DNA of 64,000 bases from Alteromonas sp. CI.11.F.A3 (GTDB lineage: Bacteria; Pseudomonadota; Gammaproteobacteria; Enterobacterales; Alteromonadaceae): contig NZ_CP136708.1 in NCBI RefSeq assembly GCF_032925565.1, positions 1,240,001-1,304,000 of the forward strand. Reading direction: 5' to 3'. Below the pieces are notes generated by a model, which saw only the letters and a program-made list of their open reading frames with translations, ran no database searches and was not told the DNA's origin. This document shows positions 19,076 to 27,933 of this stretch, piece after piece; within the stretch, counting starts at the first letter, position 1, and each line of letters begins with the position of its first letter. The position numbers and the translations under genes were made by a program.

Positions 19076-20200
19076 ATGTCTCAACAGATCGTTGTTAGCG
19101 GTGTGGGTGTTTGGCACCCTGAAAGCAGTATTACAAATCAGGAACTGGTAGACAGTTATAATGCGTATGTTGATTCGTATAACGAAGAGCATAAAGCAGA
19201 AATAGAAGCGCAACAGGTTACTGCAAAACCTTATTCAAGTGCTGAGTTCATTGAAAAAGCGTCAGGAATTAAAAGCCGGTATATTTACCAAAAAGAAGGC
19301 GCGCTTGATATTTCGCGCATGAAACCAAAAATTGAAGCTCGCGAAGATGAAGCGCTATCTCACCAAGCAGAAATAGCAGTAGAAGCAGCAAAGTTGGCGT
19401 TGGCTTCTGCCAATAAAACCGCCCAAGACGTTGATGCGGTTATTGTATCTTGCGCGTATACCCAACGTGCCTACCCCGCTATTGCAATTGAAGTGCAAGA
19501 AGCGCTAGGTATTGAAGGCTTTGGTTTCGACATGCTAGTCGCGTGTTCTGCTGCCACGTTTGGTATGCACCGTGCATACGAAATGCTAAGTGCCGGTAAT
19601 GCTAAGTGTGTATTGGTAATCAACCCTGAATTAGTGTCACCGCAAATTAACTATACCGACAGAGACAGCCATTTCATTTTTGGTGACGTTGCGACAGCCA
19701 CGGTATTAGAAACTGCCGATACCGTGAATAGCGAACACAGTTACGATGTTATGAGTACCAACGCGGTAACTAAGTACTCCAACAACATTCGCTCAAACTT
19801 CGGTTACGTTACACGCACAGAAGATGTAGACCCATATGGTGCAGACAAGCTCTTTCATCAAGCAGGGCGCAAAGTGTTTAAAGAAGTCTGCCCAATGGCA
19901 GCAAGTCATATAGAAAACCACTTAAGCAGACATCAGTTAACGGCAACTGACGTAAGACGTTGGTGGTTGCATCAAGCGAATATCAACATGAATACGCTGA
20001 TCATTAAGCGTTTGTTGGGGCGTGATGCTAATGCTGATGAAGCACCTATCGTGTTAGACGAATACGCGAACACGGCGTCAGCAGGATCGGTTATTGCTTT
20101 TGGCTTAAACCATGAGGATTTAGTGACCGGTGATGTTGGTGTGTTGTGCTCCTTTGGGGCAGGCTATTCAATTGGGTCATTGTTACTAAAAAAACGGTAG
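19076..20200 (+). CDS. Beta-ketoacyl-ACP synthase III family enzyme
   Basis: Thiolase-fold condensing enzyme of 374 residues that would join an acyl-CoA starter to malonyl-ACP. The Cys-His-Asn triad is visible: C157 in LVACSAATFG, His in WWLHQANINMN, and Asn in DEYANTASAGS. Compared with housekeeping FabH (about 320 residues) it has an insert near residues 25-70 (NAYVDSYNEEHKAEIEAQQ), so it is an alternative KAS III, perhaps for fatty-acid initiation or a specialised lipid. The start is MSQQ at 19076; MQ at 19070 is equally possible. An 11-bp perfect hairpin follows at 20214-20241. Confidence 0.85.
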   Translation: MSQQIVVSGVGVWHPESSITNQELVDSYNAYVDSYNEEHKAEIEAQQVTAKPYSSAEFIEKASGIKSRYIYQKEGALDISRMKPKIEAREDEALSHQAEIAVEAAKLALASANKTAQDVDAVIVSCAYTQRAYPAIAIEVQEALGIEGFGFDMLVACSAATFGMHRAYEMLSAGNAKCVLVINPELVSPQINYTDRDSHFIFGDVATATVLETADTVNSEHSYDVMSTNAVTKYSNNIRSNFGYVTRTEDVDPYGADKLFHQAGRKVFKEVCPMAASHIENHLSRHQLTATDVRRWWLHQANINMNTLIIKRLLGRDANADEAPIVLDEYANTASAGSVIAFGLNHEDLVTGDVGVLCSFGAGYSIGSLLLKKR

Positions 20201-20213
20201 GCCTTTAGCGCAA

Positions 20214-20241
20214 GCTGACAGTAACCTAGTTTACTGTCAGC
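20214..20241. other. Perfect 11-bp hairpin between the KAS III gene and prsK
   Basis: GCTGACAGTAA (20214-20224) pairs with TTACTGTCAGC (20231-20241) around CCTAGT. No T run follows on the plus strand, so it could be a weak terminator or a DNA-binding dyad. Confidence 0.6.
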
Positions 20242-20329
20242 GCCACCTGATTGCACCAGAACCTCAAAAACAGAGCTTAAAAAACAGAGCCTCGAGAACA
20301 ATAAAAAAGCTAGGTGAGAATAAATAGGG

Positions 20330-22357
20330 ATGATTTCAGATATAGGCTATGCCCTTAACAGTTTGGCTTACTTACTGTTAATGCTATTACTTTTTGCAGT
20401 ACGAAAGCCTGGGTTAGCCAATCACTTGTTGGTACTGGCCACAGCCACTACGCTGTTTTGGTCTACTAGCATGATAACGGCGCTGTTTGGTCCCATCAGC
20501 CTTTCTTGGTTGCTTACCATTGATGCACTCAGACAAGTTGCTTGGTTGCTCTTCCTCGCAGGTTGCCTGAAAAACAATTTCACCAATCTGTTTGATGTTC
20601 TGCGCCGCCCCACAACTCTTTTTATATTACTTCCCGGCTGCATAGCTTTAGTGCTGCCCCATGTCTTGTGGATTGATGCCTCCTGGCGTTATCTGATGCT
20701 GATTATTTTGGCGCTTGAAGTCCTTATCTTATTGGAAGTTATTTACCGTCAAGCGGATGCAGACCAATGGGCTTATAAGCCGTTAATTTTATATTTAGGC
20801 GCTACCCACCTTTTTGATTTTGTTACTTACGCCAATGCCACCATGGTGAATCAGGTTGAGGTTAGTTACATTGCCGCTCGGGGCTATATCTATTTCCTTC
20901 TTATTCCATTTTTGGTTATTGCCATTCGACGTATAAAGCACTGGGGCGTCGATATATTTATCTCCAGGGATGTAGTACTACATAGCTCTTTATTGCTGGT
21001 AGCGGGCGCTTACCTTTTCATTATGGCTATCATTGGGTATGCCATCAGCTACGTAGGTGGAAATTGGGGCGCCATGGTACAAACCATCTTAGTGGTATTG
21101 TCTCTTGCCTTGCTCGTTACCGTATTTTTGTCGAATTCATTTAGAACCAAGTGTAAGGTTTTTATCACCAAGCACTTTTTTGCTAACCAGTTTGATTACC
21201 GCGTAGAGTGGATAAAACTAACAAAAACACTCTCTAGCTCAATGGACGCCCCTAATACGGTTCACGAAAGTGCACTTCGCGGCATACTGGAAGCTATCGA
21301 ATATGACTCTGGCAAGTTGTATAAACGGGTAAATAATGACTTCGAGCAATTGGCACAAGTTAACCCGTTACCAGACACCCGAGATGATTTAACCATCATT
21401 CGTGCGCTTACAGAGTATTGTGCGACTAATACTTGGTTAATTGATGTCCATGAATACCAGGCCAAGCCATTTCATTACAAAGGGCTGCAAATCGACAGAG
21501 ATACCTTAAAAGGCTGGGGTTATCAGCTTTACCTGCCGTTTTATAAAAATGATGAAATTTGGGGCTTTGCTGTACTTGCAGCCGGGGATAATGAACGACT
21601 GAGTTTAAATTGGGAAGTTCGAGATTATCTTAATGCTATTACCGAGCAAGTAAGTATGTTTGTGTTCCATCATGAAGCTTCAAAGTTGGTGGCAGAGAAT
21701 GCCCAGTTTGCTGCATTCAATAGAATGTCTGCGTTTGTTGTGCACGATTTAAAGAATGTAATGGCGCAAGTCGATTTGATCCTTGCGAATTCGCAGCAAC
21801 ATAAACATAACCCTGAATTTATTGAAGACACATTTGAAACATTGGAACATACCAAAGCGCGTATGGATAAAATGTTAAAGCAATTAACCGATAAAAAGAT
21901 TAATGATGATGGGGCTCACACATCGTGCTCGTTATCGCATATTATTAATGATGTGGTGGCCAATCGATGTATGGGGCTTTCTCCCACTCCCAAAGTGCAC
22001 TGCAGCAGCGAAGAGCCGGTATTAATTGATAAAGAAAAGGTTGCCAATGTTTTTTATCACCTCATAAGTAATGCGCAGCAAGCAACCGAAGATAGCGGCG
22101 AAATAGATATAGTATTAACACATGACATCCAAAACCGTGTTCAATATGTAATGATAGAGGATACGGGAACCGGAATGGATCAAGACTTCATCGAAAACCG
22201 TTTGTTTAAACCTTTCGATACCACGAAAGGAAACGCAGGAATGGGAATTGGTGCGTACGATGCGAAAACGTACCTTGAATCTATTGGTGGTAAAATAAGC
22301 GTTCAAAGTGAACCAGGGAAAGGAAGTTGTTTTACGCTAGCATTCACGCTTCATTGA
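20330..22357 (+). CDS. prsK: PrsK-type sensor histidine kinase (XrtA/PEP-CTERM-associated)
   Basis: Inner-membrane histidine kinase of 675 residues, partner of PrsR. The N-terminal about 275 residues are a multi-span membrane domain (about eight hydrophobic helices). A GAF-like region spans about 300-450. The phospho-accepting His is near residue 472 in FVVHDLKNVMAQ, followed by an ATPase domain with VFYHLISNAQQAT (N box) and EDTGTGMD (G box). In characterised genomes PrsK/PrsR accompany exosortase and exopolysaccharide loci; neither lies here. prsR begins 62 bp downstream. Confidence 0.88.
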   Translation: MISDIGYALNSLAYLLLMLLLFAVRKPGLANHLLVLATATTLFWSTSMITALFGPISLSWLLTIDALRQVAWLLFLAGCLKNNFTNLFDVLRRPTTLFILLPGCIALVLPHVLWIDASWRYLMLIILALEVLILLEVIYRQADADQWAYKPLILYLGATHLFDFVTYANATMVNQVEVSYIAARGYIYFLLIPFLVIAIRRIKHWGVDIFISRDVVLHSSLLLVAGAYLFIMAIIGYAISYVGGNWGAMVQTILVVLSLALLVTVFLSNSFRTKCKVFITKHFFANQFDYRVEWIKLTKTLSSSMDAPNTVHESALRGILEAIEYDSGKLYKRVNNDFEQLAQVNPLPDTRDDLTIIRALTEYCATNTWLIDVHEYQAKPFHYKGLQIDRDTLKGWGYQLYLPFYKNDEIWGFAVLAAGDNERLSLNWEVRDYLNAITEQVSMFVFHHEASKLVAENAQFAAFNRMSAFVVHDLKNVMAQVDLILANSQQHKHNPEFIEDTFETLEHTKARMDKMLKQLTDKKINDDGAHTSCSLSHIINDVVANRCMGLSPTPKVHCSSEEPVLIDKEKVANVFYHLISNAQQATEDSGEIDIVLTHDIQNRVQYVMIEDTGTGMDQDFIENRLFKPFDTTKGNAGMGIGAYDAKTYLESIGGKISVQSEPGKGSCFTLAFTLH

Positions 22358-22419
22358 GCAAAGTGAGCGATAACAACCAACCTATGTTGATACGGAAGAA
22401 GTAACACAGGAACAGACTG

Positions 22420-23781
22420 ATGACAGATACCGTTTTAGTGGTAGATGACGATTTAGGTATACAGAAACAATTAAAATGGAGCTTAACCGACTACGACGTT
22501 GTTTTTGCTGACGATCATACCTCGGCAATTGCGCAGCTGCGCCGGTATGAGCCTAAAGTCGTTACACTAGATTTAGGATTGCCACCCGACCCAGCTAATG
22601 CGTCTGAAGGCTTGAGAATATTACAAGATATTATCGCCTTAGCGCCTAGAACCAAGGTCATTGTTGTCACCGGAAATAACGAAAAAGAGAATGCCCTTAA
22701 GGCTATAAACTTTGGTGCCTATGACTTTTACCAAAAACCTATAGATTCAGACACCATAAAGTTACTTGTTTATCGCGCACTTAATTTGGGTAAATTAGAG
22801 CTGGAAAACAGCATTTTATCTAAAGTGCGCACAGGTATGAGCCGTATCATTGGTAACAGTGAATCTATTCAAACGGTAGTACGTAAAGCTGAAAAAATAG
22901 CGAATACGGATGTGAGTACCTTACTGCTAGGTGAAAGTGGAACCGGTAAAGAAGTGTTTGCTCGTAGTATTCATGAACATAGCCCTCGCAAAGATAAACC
23001 GTTTGTTGCCATTAACTGTGCATCTATTCCAGAAAATTTGCTAGAAAGTGAGCTTTTTGGTTATGAGAAAGGCGCATTTACTGGAGCCAATAAAACCACA
23101 CTAGGTAAAATTGAAACCGCTCAAGGTGGTACGCTGTTTCTAGATGAAATTGGTGATATGCCTATCGGGCTGCAAGCCAAAATGCTACGTTTTTTACAAG
23201 AGCGTGTTATTGAGCGAGTGGGGGGCCGTGCCGAAATTCCTGTGGATATTCGGGTTGTCTGTGCTACCCACAGAGATTTACAAGCTATGGTGGCAGAAGA
23301 GCGTTTTAGGGAAGATTTATATTACCGTATTGGTGAAATTCCCATTATGATCCCGCCCCTGCGAGATAGAGATCAAGATATTATCCTGCTTGCGCGTACC
23401 TTCCTGAATATTTATCGAGAAGAGTTTAATGCCAAGGCAAAGAGCTTTTCTGAATCTGCGATAAATTCCATGCTTGCTCACAAATGGCCTGGCAATATTC
23501 GTGAAATGCAAAATAAGCTTAAGTCGGCTGTGATCATGGCCGAAGGCACCGTTATACAGCCTGATGACTTAGGTTTGTTCGCGGTTGATGGTAGTGGAGA
23601 GTCTGAAACATTGAATCTTCGCGAGGTTCGCGAGGTTGCCGAAAGTAAGGCAATTCGTAGAGCGTACCACCAAGCGGATAAAAATATGTCTAAAACCGCC
23701 GAATTGCTAGGTGTTACTCGCCCAACCTTGTATTCATTAATTGATAAATACCACTTGGATGACTTAAAAAGTTCAGCGTGA
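22420..23781 (+). CDS. prsR: PrsR-type sigma-54-dependent response regulator
   Basis: NtrC-like transcription activator of 453 residues. The receiver domain has the DD pair at 10-11 and phospho-acceptor D51 (VVTLDLGLP), followed by the family's PPDPANASEGL loop. The AAA+ domain has Walker A GESGTGKE (about 171-178) and ELFGYEKGAFTGA, the loop that contacts sigma-54. A Fis-type helix-turn-helix closes it (MSKTAELLGVTRPTLYSLIDKY). AGGAACA lies eight bases before the ATG. Its targets would have -24/-12 promoters; none is obvious in this window. A terminator follows. Confidence 0.9.
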   Translation: MTDTVLVVDDDLGIQKQLKWSLTDYDVVFADDHTSAIAQLRRYEPKVVTLDLGLPPDPANASEGLRILQDIIALAPRTKVIVVTGNNEKENALKAINFGAYDFYQKPIDSDTIKLLVYRALNLGKLELENSILSKVRTGMSRIIGNSESIQTVVRKAEKIANTDVSTLLLGESGTGKEVFARSIHEHSPRKDKPFVAINCASIPENLLESELFGYEKGAFTGANKTTLGKIETAQGGTLFLDEIGDMPIGLQAKMLRFLQERVIERVGGRAEIPVDIRVVCATHRDLQAMVAEERFREDLYYRIGEIPIMIPPLRDRDQDIILLARTFLNIYREEFNAKAKSFSESAINSMLAHKWPGNIREMQNKLKSAVIMAEGTVIQPDDLGLFAVDGSGESETLNLREVREVAESKAIRRAYHQADKNMSKTAELLGVTRPTLYSLIDKYHLDDLKSSA

Positions 23782-23820
23782 GACTAATCAGAAAAAGCGC
23801 GGTTTGATGCGACACTTCTG

Positions 23821-23849
23821 GGTATCGCATCATTTGGTGCGATACCTTT
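23821..23849 (+). terminator. Probable terminator of prsR
   Basis: GGTATCGCA (23821-23829) pairs perfectly with TGCGATACC (23838-23846), followed by a short T-rich stretch. An alternative overlapping stem (GATGCGA with TCGCATC) is also possible. Confidence 0.65.
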
Positions 23850-23942
23850 AATAAATTCTCTGTTTCGTATTTTGGTAAAGCCTGCTGCTACGACAAGTTT
23901 AGTTGAGCATACAAGTCATGGTTACGGCTTTTTGTCGACAGT

Positions 23943-23998
23943 TTCACTGCGACAACTTCACTGCGACAACTTCGTTGCGACAACTTCGTTGGCACAAC
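23943..23998 (+). repeat. Four tandem 14-bp repeats
   Basis: Units 23943-23956, 23957-23970, 23971-23984 and 23985-23998 follow TTCACTGCGACAAC, with the last two changed to TTCGTTG(C/G)(G/C)ACAAC. They lie in the convergent spacer between prsR and the GFA-like gene. A 7-bp perfect hairpin (ACATGAG/CTCATGT, 24001-24020) adjoins them. No coding sense is seen. Confidence 0.85.
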
Positions 23999-24055
23999 TC
24001 ACATGAGTCAATGCTCATGTGGTGGCTTCTAAAGCATTGAAGCTGAGCTGCCTAG

Positions 24056-24376
24056 TTAGGGGATATGGTATTGGCTGTGATGTTTAGCTAATAAATCATG
24101 CCCGTAAAAGGCGACATGCAGCCCAATATTGCCATGGTCATCTTCGGTAAAAATTGGCGTTGAGCATTCATTACAGAAAAACTGTTTGCGGCTTGGTGAT
24201 AGCTGCAATTCCCCTAACATAGAGGGGGCGCAATCTATGATTAAGTGCTTACGTGCCCCTGCAATGGTGAGGTTAAGCGTTTCACTGCAAGATAGCGTTT
24301 CAACGTCCAGTTCATCTTCGCTAATATCAGGCAACTCAAATTGCACGGCCTGACACTGACAACTACCTTTATACAT
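24056..24376 (-). CDS. Divergent GFA-fold protein lacking one zinc-site cysteine pair
   Basis: Protein of 106 residues resembling the glutathione-dependent formaldehyde-activating (GFA/Mss4-like) family. It keeps GSCQCQAVQFEL near the N-terminus and FFCNECSTPIF near residue 70, which together can bind one zinc. The central CHCxxCR motif expected in catalytic GFA proteins is absent; the region reads ETLSCSETLNL. Catalysis on glutathione adducts is therefore doubtful. GGAG precedes the ATG. It lies 11 bp after the TPR-GGDEF gene and is probably co-transcribed with it. Confidence 0.7.
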   Translation of the reverse strand: MYKGSCQCQAVQFELPDISEDELDVETLSCSETLNLTIAGARKHLIIDCAPSMLGELQLSPSRKQFFCNECSTPIFTEDDHGNIGLHVAFYGHDLLAKHHSQYHIP

Positions 24377-24387
24377 AATGTACGCTC

Positions 24388-26529
24388 CTACTCATCGGGC
24401 CAATTTATGCTCGACAGCGTGTTAAATGATGTAGAAATGTATGACTGCTTAAAATGAAATTTCTTATCAAGCGGGGTTTGCTGCACGTCGCCAATCAGGG
24501 CTTTATTAGTATCAATAACCCCAATCCAACCATTACGACCAGACATCTTGGTGGCGTATAAACAATAATCTACCACTGAAAATGTGCTCTTCCAGCTCTC
24601 TTCGAAGGACACATGTTCAACAGGGGGAAGAATACTAAAGCCAATACTGCAGGTAACGCGAAGCGAGCGAGTATCGTCAATATGAAATACTTTATCGCTC
24701 ACTGCGGCGCGGCAACGTTCTGCCAGTTGAGGAAGGTCGTCTCGCATAGAGTGACGGCAAATCACCAAAAATTCCTCGCCGCCCCAGCGAATGAGTAAAT
24801 CAGTTTGTCTGAAAACTTCACGAAGCACATCGGCAAACTGACTTAATACTTTATCGCCCGCTAAATGGCCATGTTCGTCATTAATACGCTTGAAATGGTC
24901 TATGTCTATTAAGAAGCAAAGCAGATCTTGGTTACGTTCGCTGTGGCCTTGCTGATGCTTATTTGCATGAGAGCTACGCTTAAGCTCACCTGGCAACTGA
25001 GATTCAAGGTAGTGCCGATTGTACAAGCCGGTCAGCGAATCATGAAGACTGACTTGCTCAAGGGTTTTATAGGCTGTTTGTAGCTCCGAGTTTTTTTGTT
25101 CAAGCTCTTTCGTTCGCTGCTTAACTTCACGGCGAAGCCTAATGGTTTGTTGGCGCTGAGTGTATCTGCTCCAAATCAGAAATAGTGTTAACAACCCGGC
25201 AATTAACGTGCTCCAGAACAATGTTGTGCGCAAGTTAAGTTGTTCGGCCTCAGCCAGTGCGAGTTGTTTGGTTTTTTGCAGTACTTGAATTGATTGTGCC
25301 TGTCGCTCAATTTCTATTTCGGCCTGAAGCTGCGCAATAGCAACCTCGCTACCTGAACTTAGCACTTCTTCTCTTATATTTTGCAACACCGACTGAATAT
25401 CTAATGCGCGCTTAAACTCTCCCTTTGCTGCTAAGGCTTTCACTTGAATCGATAAGAAGTTCAACTGGCTGCGCAAATCACCACGCCGTCTCGCTTCAAT
25501 AGTGCCATTTTTTGCATATGCCAATGCATCGTCAAATTGTTGCAACGACATCATTGCATTGGCCAGTGCAAGGCGAGATTGCTGGAGTAATTTTTGCTGA
25601 CCGGTAGATTTAGCTACCGCAAGTGACTCTTCAAGTAGCATTAAGCCTTGTTCTGTGTCGCCGGTTTTTACCAGCGCTTCGCCTAACCACGCTTGGGTGG
25701 TGGAGATTTCACTCGTTTCTCCATTCTCTTTCAACAGGGTTAGTGCGTACTTAAGCGCTTCTGACGCTTCTTCAATATCGCCCTTAAGTAACAGTAAAGC
25801 GCCAATCTTACCCAGTATTTGTGCTGTAAGCGGCTTATCATCGCTGGTTTTCGCTATCTGTAGTGCATCTTGATAATAGGTGTTCGCCTCAGAAAATTGA
25901 TTTAATGTGGCGTAGATGTCACCAATAGTTGCTAGACCTTGGCCGGTACTTTTATCGTCATGTTGTACTCGGAACAAGCTCAATGCTTTTTTTAATGTGT
26001 AGAGTGCCGCTTGTACTTGGCCTTGTTCTTTTTGGACAAGACCAATTTCCATTTGAATGGTCGCATTTAACGGGAGGACCCCTTGGGTTTGCGCAATAGA
26101 TTGTGCACGTCGCAGGTAGCCAATAGATTGCTCATAGTTCCCTAAAAAGCGTTGTGCGGTACCAAGATGGTGTAAGGTTTTTGCCATATCAATAAGTTGT
26201 CCGTGGCGGGTGAAGCCATCTAACGCAACGTACAGCGCATCGTTTGCAACGTTGAAACGAGATGCACTTTGTAATAGTACACCTACCTCAAAGAATGTAT
26301 TGGCCGACAATGTGCTAACCGACAATACGCCGCTTTGATGAGCTTGTTCAATAGCAAGTAGGGTTTGACGCTCGGCCTCTTCGAAAGCGCCGCTTTGAAC
26401 GAATTCTTGAACAGTTTGAGTAAGGGCATTAGAAACTGCTTTTGTAGGCGAAGAAAAACCCACTAGAGCAAAAAGTAGCGAAACGGTGACAATGCTGGTG
26501 GCAAAACGCCGAGCCGACTGTCTGGGCAT
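24388..26529 (-). CDS. TPR-repeat sensor diguanylate cyclase (GGDEF)
   Basis: Membrane-bound diguanylate cyclase of about 713 residues producing cyclic di-GMP. In order: a signal peptide (about 8-30), a periplasmic TPR superhelix (about 50-380), a coiled coil, one transmembrane helix (LFWSTLIAGLLTLFLIW), a second coiled coil, and a GGDEF domain starting SLHDSLTGLYNRHYLE. The active-site motif is GGEEF (about 583-587), compatible with activity. RQTD five residues before it matches the RxxD inhibitory I-site. The start at 26529 (MPRQSARRF) follows AAGGAA; the frame extends to 26556. The periplasmic TPRs suggest a protein or peptide signal. Confidence 0.88.
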   Translation of the reverse strand: MPRQSARRFATSIVTVSLLFALVGFSSPTKAVSNALTQTVQEFVQSGAFEEAERQTLLAIEQAHQSGVLSVSTLSANTFFEVGVLLQSASRFNVANDALYVALDGFTRHGQLIDMAKTLHHLGTAQRFLGNYEQSIGYLRRAQSIAQTQGVLPLNATIQMEIGLVQKEQGQVQAALYTLKKALSLFRVQHDDKSTGQGLATIGDIYATLNQFSEANTYYQDALQIAKTSDDKPLTAQILGKIGALLLLKGDIEEASEALKYALTLLKENGETSEISTTQAWLGEALVKTGDTEQGLMLLEESLAVAKSTGQQKLLQQSRLALANAMMSLQQFDDALAYAKNGTIEARRRGDLRSQLNFLSIQVKALAAKGEFKRALDIQSVLQNIREEVLSSGSEVAIAQLQAEIEIERQAQSIQVLQKTKQLALAEAEQLNLRTTLFWSTLIAGLLTLFLIWSRYTQRQQTIRLRREVKQRTKELEQKNSELQTAYKTLEQVSLHDSLTGLYNRHYLESQLPGELKRSSHANKHQQGHSERNQDLLCFLIDIDHFKRINDEHGHLAGDKVLSQFADVLREVFRQTDLLIRWGGEEFLVICRHSMRDDLPQLAERCRAAVSDKVFHIDDTRSLRVTCSIGFSILPPVEHVSFEESWKSTFSVVDYCLYATKMSGRNGWIGVIDTNKALIGDVQQTPLDKKFHFKQSYISTSFNTLSSINWPDE

Positions 26530-27023
26530 TATAGAAGTTTCCTTACGACTACGCATTTATTGGCCTTCCCTTTAAAAAAGAAGAAGGACGGAAGTTTATG
26601 AGTAAAGCTGAAGTGTTAATATCGTTATCAGCAGTCAATTTCTATCACTACTATTATGGCGAACAACCCGAAGAAATAACGTATCAGCCATTAGACTAAA
26701 GTATAAAATTGACGCAGAGAGTACCTGTTCCCATCAGAACTTACACATTACATAAAACAGTTATGCTTATTTTTGAGTTCGGTTTGCCGGAAGCGTAAGG
26801 CGGAATCGTTCCCTGACCAGTTAAAACTATTGTCTAACGTAGAATAAGAATATAGCGAGAGACATGGTGTTGAAAAGCATTAATATCATTTGATACGCAT
26901 TAATATTAGTGGTTACGCATACTAATTTATACCTTTGTTCGGATTAGGTGAACCGGGGCTGTTCTTTTTTCTTAGATTTCTCTATTCTAGCAACTTCACT
27001 TATTTGCCAGTAGCGAGAACACT
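26530..27023. other. 494-bp divergent spacer upstream of the peroxiredoxin-glutaredoxin gene
   Basis: No convincing gene. It contains three direct repeats with exact 20-bp spacing (26877, 26897, 26917), listed separately, about 100-150 bp before the peroxiredoxin ATG. I looked for paired ATAG/CTAT OxyR half-sites and did not find a convincing set. Confidence 0.45.
26877..26926 (+). repeat. Three 20-bp-spaced direct repeats, candidate regulator sites
   Basis: GCATTAATAT occurs at 26877-26886 and 26897-26906, and the related GCATACTAAT at 26917-26926. The first two units also share the ending GATAC/GTTAC before the next GCAT. A 20-bp period is about two helical turns, so a protein bound to each repeat would lie on one DNA face. 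Confidence 0.5.
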
Positions 27024-27764
27024 ATGTCAGAAAGTCGTTTTATTTCAAAAGAAGGTCAACCAGTACCTTCCGTATCTATTCCTGTTCGCGATGGCGAGAC
27101 ATGGGCAACCAAAACTACTGAAGAATTGTTTAGTAACAAGACTGTGGTGGTTTTTTCACTTCCTGGCGCGTTTACGCCAACATGTTCTTCTACGCATTTA
27201 CCTCGCTACAATGCACTTGCTAAAGTATTTAAACAGCATGGCGTTGATGACATTCTATGTATATCTGTAAACGATACGTTTGTAATGAATGCATGGGCAG
27301 CCGATCAAGAAGCAGAAAATGTAACCGTAATACCAGATGGTAACGGTGATTTTACTGACGGCATGGGCATGTTGGTAGACAAAGCCGACTTAGGTTTTGG
27401 AAAGCGCAGCTGGCGCTACTCTATGTTGGTTAAAAATGGCACCGTAGAGAAAATGTTTATTGAGCCTGACGTGCCTGGCGACCCGTTTGAGGTTTCTGAC
27501 GCCGACACTATGCTTGCTTATATTGCCCCAGACGCAGAGACAAAAGCATCGGTATCGCTATTTACTAAGCCTAATTGCCCATTTTGTACAAAAGCGAAAG
27601 CATTGTTAACCGACAAAGGTTACGACTACGAAGAGATTGTACTAGGTAAAGATGCCTCGTTAACCAGCCTTAGCGCAGTGACGGGACGTGATACCGTACC
27701 TCAAGTATTCATTGGTGGTAAGCATATTGGCGGGTCAGACGACTTAGCATTGTATTTTAGCTAA
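27024..27764 (+). CDS. Hybrid peroxiredoxin-5/glutaredoxin (glutathione peroxidase)
   Basis: Fusion enzyme of 246 residues that reduces hydrogen and organic peroxides using glutathione. Residues 1-165 are a Prx5-type peroxiredoxin with the peroxidatic C54 in [14 protein letters not shown]. Residues about 174-246 are a glutaredoxin with active site CPFC (185-188) and [14 protein letters not shown] for glutathione binding. The same architecture is known in Haemophilus. It needs glutathione, whose synthetase is encoded at 12175-13128. A terminator lies about 100 bp downstream. Confidence 0.93.
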   Translation: MSESRFISKEGQPVPSVSIPVRDGETWATKTTEELFSNKTVVVFSLPGAFTPTCSSTHLPRYNALAKVFKQHGVDDILCISVNDTFVMNAWAADQEAENVTVIPDGNGDFTDGMGMLVDKADLGFGKRSWRYSMLVKNGTVEKMFIEPDVPGDPFEVSDADTMLAYIAPDAETKASVSLFTKPNCPFCTKAKALLTDKGYDYEEIVLGKDASLTSLSAVTGRDTVPQVFIGGKHIGGSDDLALYFS

Positions 27765-27866
27765 ATAAAAGTAACGACGGTAACTAAGTGCTTATTAAAG
27801 CAACATTTGCGGTTAAACCGTAGGTAGTCAAAACAGCATACCGTCACAGTGTAACTGTAATAGTGT

Positions 27867-27895
27867 AAGGCCATTATTTAATGGCCTTATTTTGT
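27867..27895 (+). terminator. Intrinsic terminator after the peroxiredoxin-glutaredoxin gene
   Basis: AAGGCCAT (27867-27874) pairs with ATGGCCTT (27881-27888) around a 6-nt loop, followed by ATTTTGTT. Confidence 0.75.
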
Positions 27896-27933
27896 TATTA
27901 TTGGCCAAACGTAATGCCTTTTGGAGAATATAC

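Noticed and set aside
23985-24003. TTGGCAC-like string as a sigma-54 promoter
   Set aside because: It is part of the 14-bp repeat series and lacks a TTGC element at the right distance.
26598-26681. Short ORF (27 codons) after GGAAG upstream of the peroxiredoxin gene
   Set aside because: Too short, with no recognisable feature and no synteny evidence.
26820-26875. OxyR-like half-sites upstream of the peroxiredoxin gene
   Set aside because: CTAT and ATAG tetramers occur but not with the four-fold spacing of an OxyR site.
26935-27270. 111-codon ORF overlapping the start of the peroxiredoxin-glutaredoxin gene
   Set aside because: It is in a different frame from an unambiguous gene and has no family features.
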